Below are positions 1-10,399 of a DNA stretch of 64,000 nucleotides, piece by piece (within the stretch, counting starts at the first letter, position 1; each line of letters opens with the position of its first letter). The DNA is from Alphaproteobacteria bacterium (GTDB lineage Bacteria; Pseudomonadota; Alphaproteobacteria; CACIAM-22H2): contig JAEULA010000008.1 of NCBI GenBank assembly GCA_016793165.1, forward strand, positions 62,001 to 126,000. Direction: 5' to 3'. The notes under the pieces are model-generated. The model was not told the origin of the DNA and searched no databases. It saw only the letters and a program-made list of their open reading frames with translations. The position numbers were made by a program, and so were the translations under genes.

Positions 1-123
1 TTGCCGGCGGCTTCATCGGGCGGCGCCGGACCCGCGGGGCGGAGACGCGGAGACGATGATCGAGGGAATGCGGCCCGTCGCGGACCGCGGGGCGGCGTCG
101 GGACCGCCGCGGCCTCTCGGGGA

Positions 124-198
124 TGGTGGGCGCTGTTGGGATTGAACCAACGACCCCCGCCGTGTGAAAGCGGTGCTCTCCCGCTGAGCTAAGCGCCC
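124..198 (-). tRNA. tRNA-Val (anticodon CAC)
   Basis: The reverse complement folds as a full 75-nt cloverleaf. The acceptor stem gggcgct (198-192) pairs with agcgccc (134-128), followed by discriminator A and an encoded CCA at the 3' end. The anticodon arm is ccgct-TTCACAC-ggcgg, giving anticodon CAC (valine, codon GUG), and the T-arm gttgg-ttcaatc-ccaac is canonical. The CAC anticodon fits a GC-rich genome that uses GTG heavily. No integrase or attachment-site repeat is seen beside it. Confidence 0.95.
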
Positions 199-221
199 GT
201 CGACCCGAGAAGAGGGCGGGG

Positions 222-250
222 ATATAAGGGCCGCCTCGGAAGCCTGTCAA
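222..250 (-). promoter_or_regulatory. Sigma-70-type promoter of tRNA-Val
   Basis: On the minus strand there is a perfect -35 box TTGACA (250-245), a 17-nt spacer and a -10-like TTATAT (227-222). This places the start about 15-20 nt before the mature tRNA 5' end. It is the best consensus promoter noticed in the window and stands out as AT-rich in GC-rich surroundings. Confidence 0.75.
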
Positions 251-311
251 GGAATGGACCCGAGGCCGGGGACCGGCTGCGGACAGGCCGCCCGCCAAGA
301 GGTTCGAGCCC

Positions 312-1112
312 ATGGTCGCTTCCCTGCTGCGTCCGCTTGCCGTCGCCCTCGGCGCACTGATCGCCGTGCCGGCCGCGGGCCAGCAGCCCCCGGATCGTGT
401 CGCCCTGGCCTACGACGTCTACACCGGCGGCCTCCAGGTCATTGAATTCGGCCTCGATATCGGACTCGACGCGACCCGCTACGATGTCCTGACGCGGCTC
501 AAGACCCGCGGGTTCTACGCCACGCTCTTTCCCTGGGAGCAGGTGTCGCGGGCGACCGGCCAGGTCTCGGACCAGAAGGTGGCGCCGCTTCGCTACGAGC
601 AGCGCGGCCGGTTCCGCGGCAGCGAGCGCACGGTGGACATCGACTTCCGCTCCGGCCGGGTCGCCGACATCCGGGTCGTGCCGACGGCGGCCGACGACAA
701 CGACCGCGAGGTCCTGTCGTCCGACGATGTGCTGGGCGCGGTCGATCCGCTGTCCGGCGTGGTCAGCATGCTGATTCGCGTCAATCGCGGCGACCGCTGC
801 GAGGGCAGCTACGACGGCTTCGACGGCCGACGTCGCTTCAACATCGCCTTCACCGATCGCGGACCGGAACGCGTCGAGGGCGGCGGCGCGGGGACCGTCG
901 CGGGCCAGGCCCGGGGCTGCAGCTTCGTGTGGCGCCAGACCGGCGGCTTCGTGCGCCGCGTCACCTGGGGCGCCGATCGCCAGCGCGAGCCGCAGACCGG
1001 TCGCGTCTGGCTCGCCGAGGCGATCGCACGCGCGCCCGTCGTGCCGATCAAGGTCGAGATCGACAGCAACTGGGGTCGCACGCTCGCCTATCTGCGCCGG
1101 CCCGCGCCCTGA
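312..1112 (+). CDS. DUF3108-family exported protein
   Basis: This 266-residue protein resembles the DUF3108 family of Gram-negative exported proteins, whose biochemical role is not established. The first 23 or so residues form a signal peptide ending near PAAGQ, so the mature protein should be periplasmic or envelope-associated. A YDVYTGGL-type segment follows, then a beta-rich body with FYATLFPW near residue 70, as in other members. Two cysteines near residues 162 (RCEG, just before YDGFDGRRR) and 203 (GCSF) could form a disulfide. It runs towards gph across only 30 bp. The ATG at 312 directly begins the signal peptide. The family call is fairly secure; no function is claimed. Confidence 0.8.
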   Translation: MVASLLRPLAVALGALIAVPAAGQQPPDRVALAYDVYTGGLQVIEFGLDIGLDATRYDVLTRLKTRGFYATLFPWEQVSRATGQVSDQKVAPLRYEQRGRFRGSERTVDIDFRSGRVADIRVVPTAADDNDREVLSSDDVLGAVDPLSGVVSMLIRVNRGDRCEGSYDGFDGRRRFNIAFTDRGPERVEGGGAGTVAGQARGCSFVWRQTGGFVRRVTWGADRQREPQTGRVWLAEAIARAPVVPIKVEIDSNWGRTLAYLRRPAP

Positions 1113-1117
1113 TCGCG

Positions 1118-1135
1118 GGCGCCGCCGGCGGCGCC
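1118..1135. terminator. GC-rich palindrome between convergent genes
   Basis: This is an 18-bp perfect palindrome (ggcgccgcc joined to ggcggcgcc) in the 30-bp gap between the DUF3108 gene and gph, which converge. It can fold as the same hairpin on both transcripts. No clear T-run follows on either side, so intrinsic termination is inferred from placement and symmetry only. Confidence 0.4.
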
Positions 1136-1142
1136 GTCGCCC

Positions 1143-1799
1143 TCAGGCGAGCAGCCCGGGCAGGGCCGCGAAGTCGTCGATCACCGCGTCCGCGCCGAGC
1201 GCACGGGCCGGCGTGGCGGTGTAGCCGAAGCTGACGAGGACGACGGGCGTGCCAGCGGCGCGCGCTGCCGCGAGATCGACCGGCGAATCCCCGACGAACA
1301 GAGTGCGGTCCGCCGATGCGCCGAGGCCGGCGAGCGTGCGGTGGACGGGATCGGGCGCGGGCTTGCGCACGCCGTCGCCACCGACCACCGCCGTGAAATG
1401 GCGAGCAAGGTCGAGCGCGTCGAGCAGCACCCGTGTCGCACGATCCGGCTTGTTCGTGCACACGCCGAGCCCGAGGCCGCGCGCGCGAAGGGCGGTCAGC
1501 GTCGCGTCGACGCCCGCGAACGGCCGGGTCAGCTCGGTAAGACGCGATTCATAGATCTCAACGAAACGTCGACTCAGCTCGGGCAGAGCGAGAGGCAGTC
1601 CGCCGCGCGCCATGAAGCCGCGTTCGACGAGCTTGGCCGCGCCGTCGCCGATCATCGTGCGGCCGGCGGCGCCGACCGGATCGCGGCCGAATTCGCGAAG
1701 CAGCGCATCGAGCGCGCCGACGAGGTCGGGCGCGCTGTCGACGAGCGTGCCGTCGAGGTCGAAGATGACGGCGGTCATGCCGCTAAACCGATGTGTCAT
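1143..1799 (-). CDS. gph: Phosphoglycolate phosphatase (HAD superfamily)
   Basis: The 218-residue HAD hydrolase matches the Gph class, which removes phosphate from 2-phosphoglycolate in the cytoplasm. Motif I is FDLDGTLVDS with nucleophile Asp14 and Asp16. A C1-type helical cap follows, then the motif III lysine in GVRKPAPDP and motif IV GDSPVD. Length is typical of Gph. A second in-frame ATG at 1778 (MTAVIF) is an equally good start, because neither has a clear ribosome-binding site. It diverges from glmU across 90 bp. Related HAD enzymes such as other phosphosugar or pyrophosphate phosphatases cannot be fully excluded from motifs alone. Confidence 0.85.
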   Translation of the reverse strand: MTHRFSGMTAVIFDLDGTLVDSAPDLVGALDALLREFGRDPVGAAGRTMIGDGAAKLVERGFMARGGLPLALPELSRRFVEIYESRLTELTRPFAGVDATLTALRARGLGLGVCTNKPDRATRVLLDALDLARHFTAVVGGDGVRKPAPDPVHRTLAGLGASADRTLFVGDSPVDLAAARAAGTPVVLVSFGYTATPARALGADAVIDDFAALPGLLA

Positions 1800-1889
1800 A
1801 AGCCGAAAGATTAAGTGACTTGGTGTCGTCCCCAGCCTTATGGCATTCGGCGGCCGCGCCTCGGAAGCCCCTCATTCGAAAAGTTGCGC

Positions 1890-3281
1890 ATGCCAAGACA
1901 TACGACCGACCTCGCCGTCATCATCCTCGCCGCCGGTCTCGGCACCCGCATGAAGTCGGAGCGCCCGAAGGTGCTCCATGACGTCGCGGGCCGCCCGATG
2001 ATCGGCCACGTCCTCGCCGCCGTCGCGCCACTCAAGCCGTCGCGCGTCGTGCTGGTGATCGGCCCCGAGCCGGTGATGGCCGACGTCGAGAAGGCCGCCC
2101 GCGCGGCCGCGCCGGCCATCGATCTCGTCAGCGTCGTGCAGGCGGAGCGCCTCGGCACGGGCCATGCGGTGAAGCAGGCCAAGGCCGCGCTCGCCGGCCA
2201 TCGCGGCGACGTCGTGATCGTGTTCGGCGACACGCCGCTCGTCACGACCGAGACGCTGCGCCGCCTCGTCCAGGCCCGCCGCCGCGCCAAGCACGCGATC
2301 GTCGCCGCCGCGTTCAAGCCGGCGGACCGCAAGCTCTTCGCGCGGCTCGTGCTCGACAGGCGCGGCAGGCTCGAGCGCATCGTCGAGGCGCGCGACGCCA
2401 CGCCCGAGGAGCTCGGGATCGAGCTCTGCAATGCGGGATTCATCACCGTCGACGGTCCGCTGCTCTTCGACCTGCTGAGCCGCGTGCGCAACGACAACGC
2501 CAAGCGCGAGTACTATCTGTTCGACATCATCCGCCTTGCGGCGCAGCGCGAGCGCAGCTCGAGCTTCGTCGAGATCCCGGTCGACGACGCCTTCGGCGTC
2601 GACTCGCGCGCGGCGCTGGCCGAGGCCGAGGCGATGTGCCAGGCGCGCCTGCGTCGCGCGGTGCTCGAGGGCGGCGCGACGCTCGTCGCGCCGGAAACCG
2701 TCTTCCTCAGCGCCGACACCAGGATCGGGCGCGACGTCGTCGTCGCGCCGCATGTCGTGTTCGGGCCGGGATGCACGATCGGCGACGGCGTCGAGATCCG
2801 CAGCTTCTCCCATCTCGAGGGCTGTACCGTGGCGCCGGGCGCGACCGTCGGTCCGTTCGCACGGCTGCGTCCGGGGGCGGCGATCGGCGAGGGGGCGCAT
2901 ATCGGCAACTTCGTCGAGATCAAGGCCGCGTCGATCGAGCGCGGCGCGAAGGTGAACCACCTGACCTATGTCGGCGACGCCCGCGTCGGCGCCAAGGCCA
3001 ACATCGGGGCCGGCACGATCACCTGCAACTACGACGGCTTCGAGAAGTTCAGGACCGATATCGGCGAGGGCGCCTTCATCGGGTCGAATTCCGCGCTGGT
3101 CGCGCCCGTGACGATCGGCGCCGGCGCCACGGTCGCGGCCGGCAGCGTCGTCACCAAGAACGTCGCGGCCGACGCCCTTGCCGTCGCGCGCGGCGAGCAG
3201 CGCGTCCTCGAGGGCTGGTCCGCGAAGTTCCGCGCCCGCCGGGCGGCCGAGAAGGCCGCCAAGCAAGCCAGGAAGGGTTGA
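1890..3281 (+). CDS. glmU: Bifunctional GlcNAc-1-P uridyltransferase / GlcN-1-P acetyltransferase
   Basis: GlmU makes UDP-N-acetylglucosamine for peptidoglycan and lipopolysaccharide, first acetylating glucosamine-1-phosphate and then adding UMP. The 463-residue product starts with the nucleotidyltransferase motif LAAGLGTRMKSERPKVLH and has the GDTPL motif. From about residue 260 it becomes a left-handed beta-helix of hexapeptide repeats, including NIGAGTITCNYDG of the acetyltransferase site. The frame stays open to a GTG at 1815, but homology begins right after the ATG at 1890, so that start is chosen. It is followed after 5 bp by glmS, so the two are almost certainly co-transcribed and supply consecutive pathway steps. 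Confidence 0.96.
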   Translation: MPRHTTDLAVIILAAGLGTRMKSERPKVLHDVAGRPMIGHVLAAVAPLKPSRVVLVIGPEPVMADVEKAARAAAPAIDLVSVVQAERLGTGHAVKQAKAALAGHRGDVVIVFGDTPLVTTETLRRLVQARRRAKHAIVAAAFKPADRKLFARLVLDRRGRLERIVEARDATPEELGIELCNAGFITVDGPLLFDLLSRVRNDNAKREYYLFDIIRLAAQRERSSSFVEIPVDDAFGVDSRAALAEAEAMCQARLRRAVLEGGATLVAPETVFLSADTRIGRDVVVAPHVVFGPGCTIGDGVEIRSFSHLEGCTVAPGATVGPFARLRPGAAIGEGAHIGNFVEIKAASIERGAKVNHLTYVGDARVGAKANIGAGTITCNYDGFEKFRTDIGEGAFIGSNSALVAPVTIGAGATVAAGSVVTKNVAADALAVARGEQRVLEGWSAKFRARRAAEKAAKQARKG

Positions 3282-3286
3282 GCGTC

Positions 3287-5110
<1,824 letters not shown>

Positions 5111-5118
5111 CGCCCGAA

Positions 5119-5145
5119 CGCCGCCGCGCCCCGGGCGCGGCGGCG
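5119..5145 (+). terminator. Strong GC hairpin after glmS
   Basis: A perfect 12-bp stem (cgccgccgcgcc paired with ggcgcggcggcg, 3-nt loop) starts 9 bp after the glmS stop. It is not followed by a T-run, so it may act as an mRNA 3'-end stabiliser or a factor-assisted terminator. Termination is inferred from position and stability. Confidence 0.45.
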
Positions 5146-5186
5146 CGGCTTGACGGACCCGGCCGGCGGCGCGCCAATTGCGCCGG

Positions 5187-5870
5187 ATGATCGCCGGCCT
5201 CTCCGCAGTCGACCTGTTCGCCTTCGCCGTGTTCGCGATCGCCTGGGCGGGTTATTCCTGGTTCGCCGACCGCCGCTTCGCCGAGCACGGCCTGATGGGT
5301 GCCACGGCCCGCCACCGCATCCGCTGGATGGAGCAGATGCTGGCGCGCGAGAACCGCATCTACGATTCCACGCTGGTCGCGAACATCTCGCGCTCGCCGA
5401 ATTTCTTCGCGCAGACGTCGCTGATCATCCTCGGCGGGCTGATCGCCGTGATCGGCGCTGGCGAGCGCGTCTCCGGCCTGGTCGCGGAGGTCCCCTTCGC
5501 GCAGCGCACCGAGGCGGCCGCCTGGCACCTCAAGCTCGGCATCGAGGTGATCATCTTCATCTACGCGTTCTTCAAGTTCACGTGGTCGATGCGCCAGTTC
5601 AACTACCTGATGATCGTGATGGGTGCGGCGCCGCCGCACGGCTCGGACGCGGCGCGCCAGGAGGGCCGCGCGGTGGTGGCCCGCGCTGCGCGCATGAGCG
5701 ACATCGCGACGGAGAATTTCAATTCGGGCATCCGGGCCTATTATTTCGGCCTGGCGGCGCTGGGGTGGTTCGTGCACCCGCTGCTGCTCGCGGCGGCCAG
5801 CGCGCTTGTCGTGCTGGTCCTCTGGCGGCGCGAATTCCACTCGCGCACGCTCGCGGCGCTGAAGGATTAG
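5187..5870 (+). CDS. DUF599 family membrane protein
   Basis: The product (about 227 residues) matches DUF599, a family of inner-membrane proteins without known biochemical role. Hydrophobic segments lie near residues 4-22, 75-95, 120-145 and 190-215. The C-terminal segment with GWFVHPLLLAAAS followed by VLVLWRREFHSR is characteristic. ATG at 5187 is preferred over a TTG 9 bp upstream; neither has a strong ribosome-binding site. It sits between glmS and gor on the same strand, 22 bp before gor, so coexpression with gor is possible. No function is claimed. Confidence 0.75.
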   Translation: MIAGLSAVDLFAFAVFAIAWAGYSWFADRRFAEHGLMGATARHRIRWMEQMLARENRIYDSTLVANISRSPNFFAQTSLIILGGLIAVIGAGERVSGLVAEVPFAQRTEAAAWHLKLGIEVIIFIYAFFKFTWSMRQFNYLMIVMGAAPPHGSDAARQEGRAVVARAARMSDIATENFNSGIRAYYFGLAALGWFVHPLLLAAASALVVLVLWRREFHSRTLAALKD

Positions 5871-5892
5871 AGGCTTAGGCAGAGGGAGAGGA

Positions 5893-7245
5893 ATGGCGTT
5901 CGACTTCGACCTGTTCACGATCGGGGCCGGCTCGGGCGGCGTGGCCGGCTCGCGCCGCGCGGCCGCGCACGGCGCGCGGGTTGCGATCGCCGAGGACCGC
6001 CGCGTCGGCGGCACCTGCGTCCTGCGCGGCTGCGTGCCCAAGAAGCTGCTGATCTACGGCGTCCATTTCGCCGAGGAGCTCGAGGATGCCAAGGGCTATG
6101 GCTGGAGCGTTGAGGGCGCGCGGCTCGACTGGGCGAAGCTGATCGCCGCGAAGAACCGCGAGACCGACCGGCTCAACGGCATCTACGTCAAGCTGCTGCG
6201 CGATTCCAAGGTCGAGGTCCTCGACGGCCGCGCCCGCATCGTGGCGCCGAACACCGTGGAGGTGGCCGGGCGGCGGGTCACGGCCGCGCACATCCTGATC
6301 GCGACCGGCGGCCATCCCGAGCGGCTGCCGATCCCCGGCGCCGAGCTGGCGATCGATTCCGACCAGGCGCTGGACCTGGCCGAGCTGCCGCGGCGCATCG
6401 CCGTGATCGGCGGCGGCTACATCGCGGTGGAATTCGCGGGCATCTTCCGCGCCGCGGGCGCCGAGGTCGTGCAGGTCATCCGCGCCGATCGCGTGCTGCG
6501 CGGCTTCGACGAGGAGGTGCGCGCGTACCTCCAGGGCGAGATGGCGAAAAAGGGTATCCGGATCCTCGGCGGCAGCGAGCCGGCGCGCATCGACCGCGCC
6601 GGCGACGGGTTCACCCTGACGCTCAAGGACGGACGCAGGCTCGACGTCGACCAGGTCATGATGGCGACCGGCCGGCGGCCCAACACGCGCGACCTCGGGC
6701 TCGAGGCTGTCGGCGTCACCCTCAACAAGGCCGGTGCCATCGCCGTCGACGAATGGCAGGCCACGACCGTGCCGGCCATCCATGCCATCGGCGACGTGAC
6801 CGACCGCGTGAACCTGACGCCGGTCGCGATCGCAGAAGGTCGCGGCCTCGCCGAGACTCTGTTCAACGGCAATCCGGTGCGCATGGACCACGGCTGCATC
6901 CCGACCGCGGTGTTCAGCCAGCCGCCGGTCGGCGCCGTCGGCCTGACGGAGGCCGAGGCGGAGCAGCGGGGCGCGATCGACGTCTATCGCGCCGTGTTCC
7001 GGCCGATGAAGCACACGCTGTCGGGGCGCGACGAGAAGACGCTGATGAAGCTGGTCGTCGACCGCGCGAGCCAGAAGGTCGTCGGCGCCCACATGGTCGG
7101 CGCCGATGCGCCGGAGATCGTCCAGACCCTTGCGATCGCCGTGAAGGCGGGGCTCACCAAGCGCGATTTCGATCGCACCGTCGCGATCCACCCGACCGCC
7201 GCCGAGGAGTTCGTGCTGATGCGCGAGCCCGTGAAGCGCGGCTGA
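5893..7245 (+). CDS. gor: Glutathione-disulfide reductase
   Basis: This 450-residue flavoenzyme reduces glutathione disulfide with NADPH and so maintains cytoplasmic thiol balance. The FAD-binding GAGSGGVAGS is near residue 13. The redox-active disulfide lies in GGTCVLRGCVPKK, the pattern that marks glutathione reductase within the pyridine nucleotide-disulfide family. A second Rossmann motif GGGYIAVEFAG follows, with arginines at the NADPH-discriminating positions (IRADR). The C-terminal AIHPTAAEE supplies the catalytic His-Glu pair. The start has a purine-rich site (gagggagagg) just upstream. The glutaredoxin at 22.5 kb is a separate gene in the same redox network. Confidence 0.94.
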   Translation: MAFDFDLFTIGAGSGGVAGSRRAAAHGARVAIAEDRRVGGTCVLRGCVPKKLLIYGVHFAEELEDAKGYGWSVEGARLDWAKLIAAKNRETDRLNGIYVKLLRDSKVEVLDGRARIVAPNTVEVAGRRVTAAHILIATGGHPERLPIPGAELAIDSDQALDLAELPRRIAVIGGGYIAVEFAGIFRAAGAEVVQVIRADRVLRGFDEEVRAYLQGEMAKKGIRILGGSEPARIDRAGDGFTLTLKDGRRLDVDQVMMATGRRPNTRDLGLEAVGVTLNKAGAIAVDEWQATTVPAIHAIGDVTDRVNLTPVAIAEGRGLAETLFNGNPVRMDHGCIPTAVFSQPPVGAVGLTEAEAEQRGAIDVYRAVFRPMKHTLSGRDEKTLMKLVVDRASQKVVGAHMVGADAPEIVQTLAIAVKAGLTKRDFDRTVAIHPTAAEEFVLMREPVKRG

Positions 7246-7272
7246 CGACACGCCACCATCGGAGGACGAGCA

Positions 7273-8097
7273 ATGACCGGATCCCTGACCGCCGCCGAGG
7301 TCGCCCGCTACGAGCGCGACGGCTACCTCTTTCCCATTGATGTGCTGCCGCCGGAGCAGGTCGCCGACGCGCGCGGCCGGCTCGAGAGCTACGAGCGCCA
7401 GATCGGCGCGCCGATCGCGAAGGAGCTGCGGCACAAGCCGCACCTCTACGCCCGGTTCATCGACGACATCATCCGCTCGTCGGCGATCCTCGATCCGGTC
7501 GAGAGCCTGCTCGGTCCGGACATCTTCTGCTGGGAATCGGTGCTGTTCATCAAGGAGCCCCGTGACCCGGCGTTCATCTCCTGGCACCAGGACGTGACGT
7601 ACTGGGGCCTCGAGCCCTACGAGATCCTCACCGCCTGGGTGGCGCTGTCGCCCGCGACGCGCGCGAGCGGCTGCATGCGCATGCTGCCCGGCTCGCATAT
7701 CGGCGAGATCGCGCCGCACAAGGACACCTTCGCGCCGAACAACATGCTGTCGCGCGGGCAGGAGATGCAGGTCGACGTCGACGAGGACAAATGCGTCGAC
7801 ATCGTGCTCAAGCCCGGACAGATGTCGCTGCATCACGTCAAGATCGCGCACGGCTCGGACCCCAACACGTCGGGCGACCGGCGCATCGGCCTCGCGATCC
7901 GATACATCCCCGGCCATGTCCGTCAGGCGATCGGCGCGGGCGACACCGCGAGCCTGGTGCGCGGCCAGGACCGGTTCGGCCATTTCGAGGCCGAGCCGCG
8001 CCCGTCCGGCAACTTCCTGCCCGAGGGCTTCGAGGTGCAGCGCCAGCTGCGCGAGCGCCGGATGAAGATCCTGATGCGGCCGACGCGGGCGGCCTGA
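7273..8097 (+). CDS. Phytanoyl-CoA dioxygenase (PhyH) family protein
   Basis: This 274-residue protein is an Fe(II)/2-oxoglutarate-dependent oxygenase of the PhyH type. The iron triad is visible as His105 and Asp107 (SWHQD) and a distal His near 193 (IAHGS); an arginine about ten residues later (GDRR) would bind 2-oxoglutarate. The family hydroxylates very diverse small molecules, including phytanoyl-CoA, ectoine and natural-product intermediates. The substrate here cannot be read from the sequence. It starts 27 bp after gor with a good ggaggacg ribosome-binding site, so it may share that transcript. It converges with the YdcF gene at a hairpin covering both stop codons. Confidence 0.85.
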   Translation: MTGSLTAAEVARYERDGYLFPIDVLPPEQVADARGRLESYERQIGAPIAKELRHKPHLYARFIDDIIRSSAILDPVESLLGPDIFCWESVLFIKEPRDPAFISWHQDVTYWGLEPYEILTAWVALSPATRASGCMRMLPGSHIGEIAPHKDTFAPNNMLSRGQEMQVDVDEDKCVDIVLKPGQMSLHHVKIAHGSDPNTSGDRRIGLAIRYIPGHVRQAIGAGDTASLVRGQDRFGHFEAEPRPSGNFLPEGFEVQRQLRERRMKILMRPTRAA

Positions 8098-8112
8098 GCC
8101 GGCGGCTCAGGC
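8092..8112. terminator. Bidirectional hairpin spanning two convergent stop codons
   Basis: The 9-bp perfect inverted repeat gcctgagcc/ggctcaggc with a 3-nt loop contains the TGA of the PhyH gene on the plus strand and the stop of the YdcF gene on the minus strand. With only 9 bp between the two coding regions it is the only obvious structure available to end either transcript. No T-run is present. Confidence 0.5.
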
Positions 8113-8925
8113 GCGCGGCCAGAACGCGTCGGTGCGGTCGAGCAGCCGGTAGACGGCGAGCCCGATCGTCTCCTTGTAGGCGCGCCCGAACTCGGCGAGA
8201 CGCCGTCCGGGTGTGCGCATCAGGCTGATCGTCTCGGCCGGGTCCGCGCGCCGGTCGACGGGGAAGGCGACGACCGGCCAGCCCACGCGGCGGAAGCAGC
8301 CCACCGCGCGCGGCATGTGGAAGGCCGAGGTCACGAGCAGCCAGACCTCGCCGGGCCGCGGCTCGGCGAGGCGCGCGCTCGCGACCGCGTTCTCGTGGGT
8401 ATTGCGCGACCGATCCTCGAACAGGACACGGGCCGCATCGACGCCCAGCGCGGCCAGCAGCGGCCGGGCCGCGTCGGCGTCCCGGTCCTCGGGCGCGAAG
8501 AGGCTGCCCGATCCGCCGGTGAAGACGATCCGGGCCCCGGGATAGCGACGCGCCAGCTCGGCGGCGGCCATCAGTCTCGGCATGCCGGCTTCGCCGGTCG
8601 ACAGCCGGCCGGCGCGACGGGCGAGGCCGGCGTCGACGTCGCCCCCGAGCACGATGATGCCGTCGACATGCGCGGGCATCGGATCGGGCGTCGGGAAGCT
8701 GTCCTCGATCGCCTGCAGCCACCAGCTCCCGACCGGCACCACCCAGAGCAGCAGACTGGTCCCGACCGCCAGGACGAGCAGCCGGCGGCCGAGCCGCATC
8801 CGGCGCGCGCTGAACAACAGCGCCGTGCCGAGCCCGGAGACCAGGAGCAGCAGCGATTGCGGGTCGATCAGCGGGGTCGCCAGCTTCGAGGCGGCGAAGA
8901 CCAGGGTGTCGAGGGACGGCGGCAT
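8107..8925 (-). CDS. YdcF/ElyC family (DUF218) membrane protein
   Basis: This 272-residue protein combines N-terminal membrane segments (about residues 22-38 and 48-68) with a DUF218 domain, as in ElyC, SanA and YdcF. The domain motifs are GIIVLGG near residue 90, IVFTGGSG, RSRNTHENA and TSAFHMPRA, in the family order. ElyC-type proteins act in envelope and peptidoglycan homeostasis in enterobacteria, but the reaction is unproved and may differ here. It diverges from the DAHP synthase gene across 81 bp. ATG at 8925 is the only convincing start. Confidence 0.85.
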   Translation of the reverse strand: MPPSLDTLVFAASKLATPLIDPQSLLLLVSGLGTALLFSARRMRLGRRLLVLAVGTSLLLWVVPVGSWWLQAIEDSFPTPDPMPAHVDGIIVLGGDVDAGLARRAGRLSTGEAGMPRLMAAAELARRYPGARIVFTGGSGSLFAPEDRDADAARPLLAALGVDAARVLFEDRSRNTHENAVASARLAEPRPGEVWLLVTSAFHMPRAVGCFRRVGWPVVAFPVDRRADPAETISLMRTPGRRLAEFGRAYKETIGLAVYRLLDRTDAFWPRA

Positions 8926-9006
8926 CGGGCTCCGGCAGGCGCGTTGCGCCGCGACTCGGGCCGGATGTAAGTTCCGGCGTCAAACCCTAATCGCAACGAG
9001 TTGATC

Positions 9007-10392
9007 ATGCCCGCGAAATGGACGCCTGAGACGTGGCGCAACAAGCCGATCCGCCAGGTCCCCGACTACCCCGACAAGGCGGCGCTCTCGGGCGTCGAGG
9101 CGACCCTGCGCAACTTCCCGCCGCTGGTCTTCGCCGGCGAGGCGCGGGCGCTCAAGGCTAGGCTCGGCGACGTCGCCGAGGGCAAGGCTTTCCTGCTCCA
9201 GGGCGGCGACTGCGCCGAGAGCTTCGCCGAGTTCTCGGCCAACAACATCCGCGACACCTTCCGGGTGTTCCTGCAGATGACGATGGTGCTGATGTACGCT
9301 GCCGGGATGCCGGTGGTGAAGGTCGGCCGCATGGCCGGCCAGTTCGCCAAGCCGCGCTCGTCGGACGTCGAGACCGTCGACGGCGTGACGCTGCCGGCCT
9401 ATCGCGGCGACATCATCAACGGCATCGAGTTCAACGCCAAGTCGCGCACGCCGGATCCGCAGCGCCTGCTGCAGGTCTACAGCCAGTCGGCCTCGACGCT
9501 GAACCTGCTGCGGGCCTTCGCGCGCGGCGGCTTCGCCGACCTCCATCGCGTTCATGCCTGGACGCTGGGCTTCGTCGAGAAGTCGCCGGCCTCGGAGCGC
9601 TTCCGCGAGCTCGCCGACCGCATCGCCGAGGCGCTGACCTTCATCGAGGCCTGCGGAATCAAGTCCGAGCTCACGCCGCAGATCCGCGAGGCGGAGTTCT
9701 TCACCAGCCACGAGGCGCTGCTGCTGCCCTACGAGCAGGCGCTCACCCGCGTCGACAGCACCTCGGGCGACTGGTACGACTGCTCGGCGCACATGATCTG
9801 GATCGGCGAGCGCACGCGCCAGCTCGACGGCGCGCACATCGAGTTCTGCCGCGGCGTGAAGAACCCGATCGGCATGAAGGTCGGCCCGACGGTCGAGGGC
9901 GACGAGCTGATCCGGCTCATCGACCTGCTCAATCCCGAGAACGATCCGGGTCGCCTGACGCTGATCAGCCGCATGGGGCACGACAAGATCACCGAGCGGC
10001 TCGCGCCGCTGGTGCGGCGCGTCGCGCGCGAGGGCCGCAAGGTCGTGTGGTCCTGCGATCCGATGCACGGCAACACCGTCAAGTCCTCGACGGGATACAA
10101 GACGCGCCCGTTCGACCGCATCCTGGCCGAGGTGCGCGGCTTCACCGCCGTGCACCGCGCCGAGGGCACCTATGCCGGCGGCGTCCATTTCGAGATGACC
10201 GGGCAGAACGTGACGGAGTGCATCGGCGGCGCCCAGGAGGTGACCGAGAGCGCGCTCGCGGATCGCTACCACACGCATTGCGACCCGCGGCTCAACGCCT
10301 CGCAGGCGCTCGAGCTGGCCTTCCTGATCGCGGAGGAACTCAAGGCGAGCCGCGGCCAGCCGTCGGCGCGCGTCGCCGCCGCCGCGTCCTGA
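9007..10392 (+). CDS. 3-deoxy-7-phosphoheptulonate synthase, class II
   Basis: DAHP synthase condenses phosphoenolpyruvate with erythrose-4-phosphate, the first step of the shikimate route to aromatic amino acids. This 461-residue protein is the class II (plant/mycobacterial) type: it begins with W-x-P-x-x-W-R-N-K-P, then has [13 protein letters not shown] carrying the metal-binding cysteine, and a C-terminal [14 protein letters not shown]. It is unrelated in sequence to the enterobacterial AroF/G/H enzymes. ATG at 9007 is preferred to the TTG 6 bp upstream. It is followed 7 bp later by a nicotinate phosphoribosyltransferase gene. Confidence 0.95.
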   Translation: MPAKWTPETWRNKPIRQVPDYPDKAALSGVEATLRNFPPLVFAGEARALKARLGDVAEGKAFLLQGGDCAESFAEFSANNIRDTFRVFLQMTMVLMYAAGMPVVKVGRMAGQFAKPRSSDVETVDGVTLPAYRGDIINGIEFNAKSRTPDPQRLLQVYSQSASTLNLLRAFARGGFADLHRVHAWTLGFVEKSPASERFRELADRIAEALTFIEACGIKSELTPQIREAEFFTSHEALLLPYEQALTRVDSTSGDWYDCSAHMIWIGERTRQLDGAHIEFCRGVKNPIGMKVGPTVEGDELIRLIDLLNPENDPGRLTLISRMGHDKITERLAPLVRRVAREGRKVVWSCDPMHGNTVKSSTGYKTRPFDRILAEVRGFTAVHRAEGTYAGGVHFEMTGQNVTECIGGAQEVTESALADRYHTHCDPRLNASQALELAFLIAEELKASRGQPSARVAAAAS

Positions 10393-10399
10393 GGCGATC

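Noticed and set aside
1..192. Open frame covering the window start and running into tRNA-Val
   Set aside because: It overlaps the tRNA on the opposite strand, has arginine/glycine-rich composition typical of GC-rich noise, and resembles no family.
3282..3286. glmS ribozyme or other riboswitch leader
   Set aside because: Only 5 bp separate glmU and glmS, and no leader structure fits.
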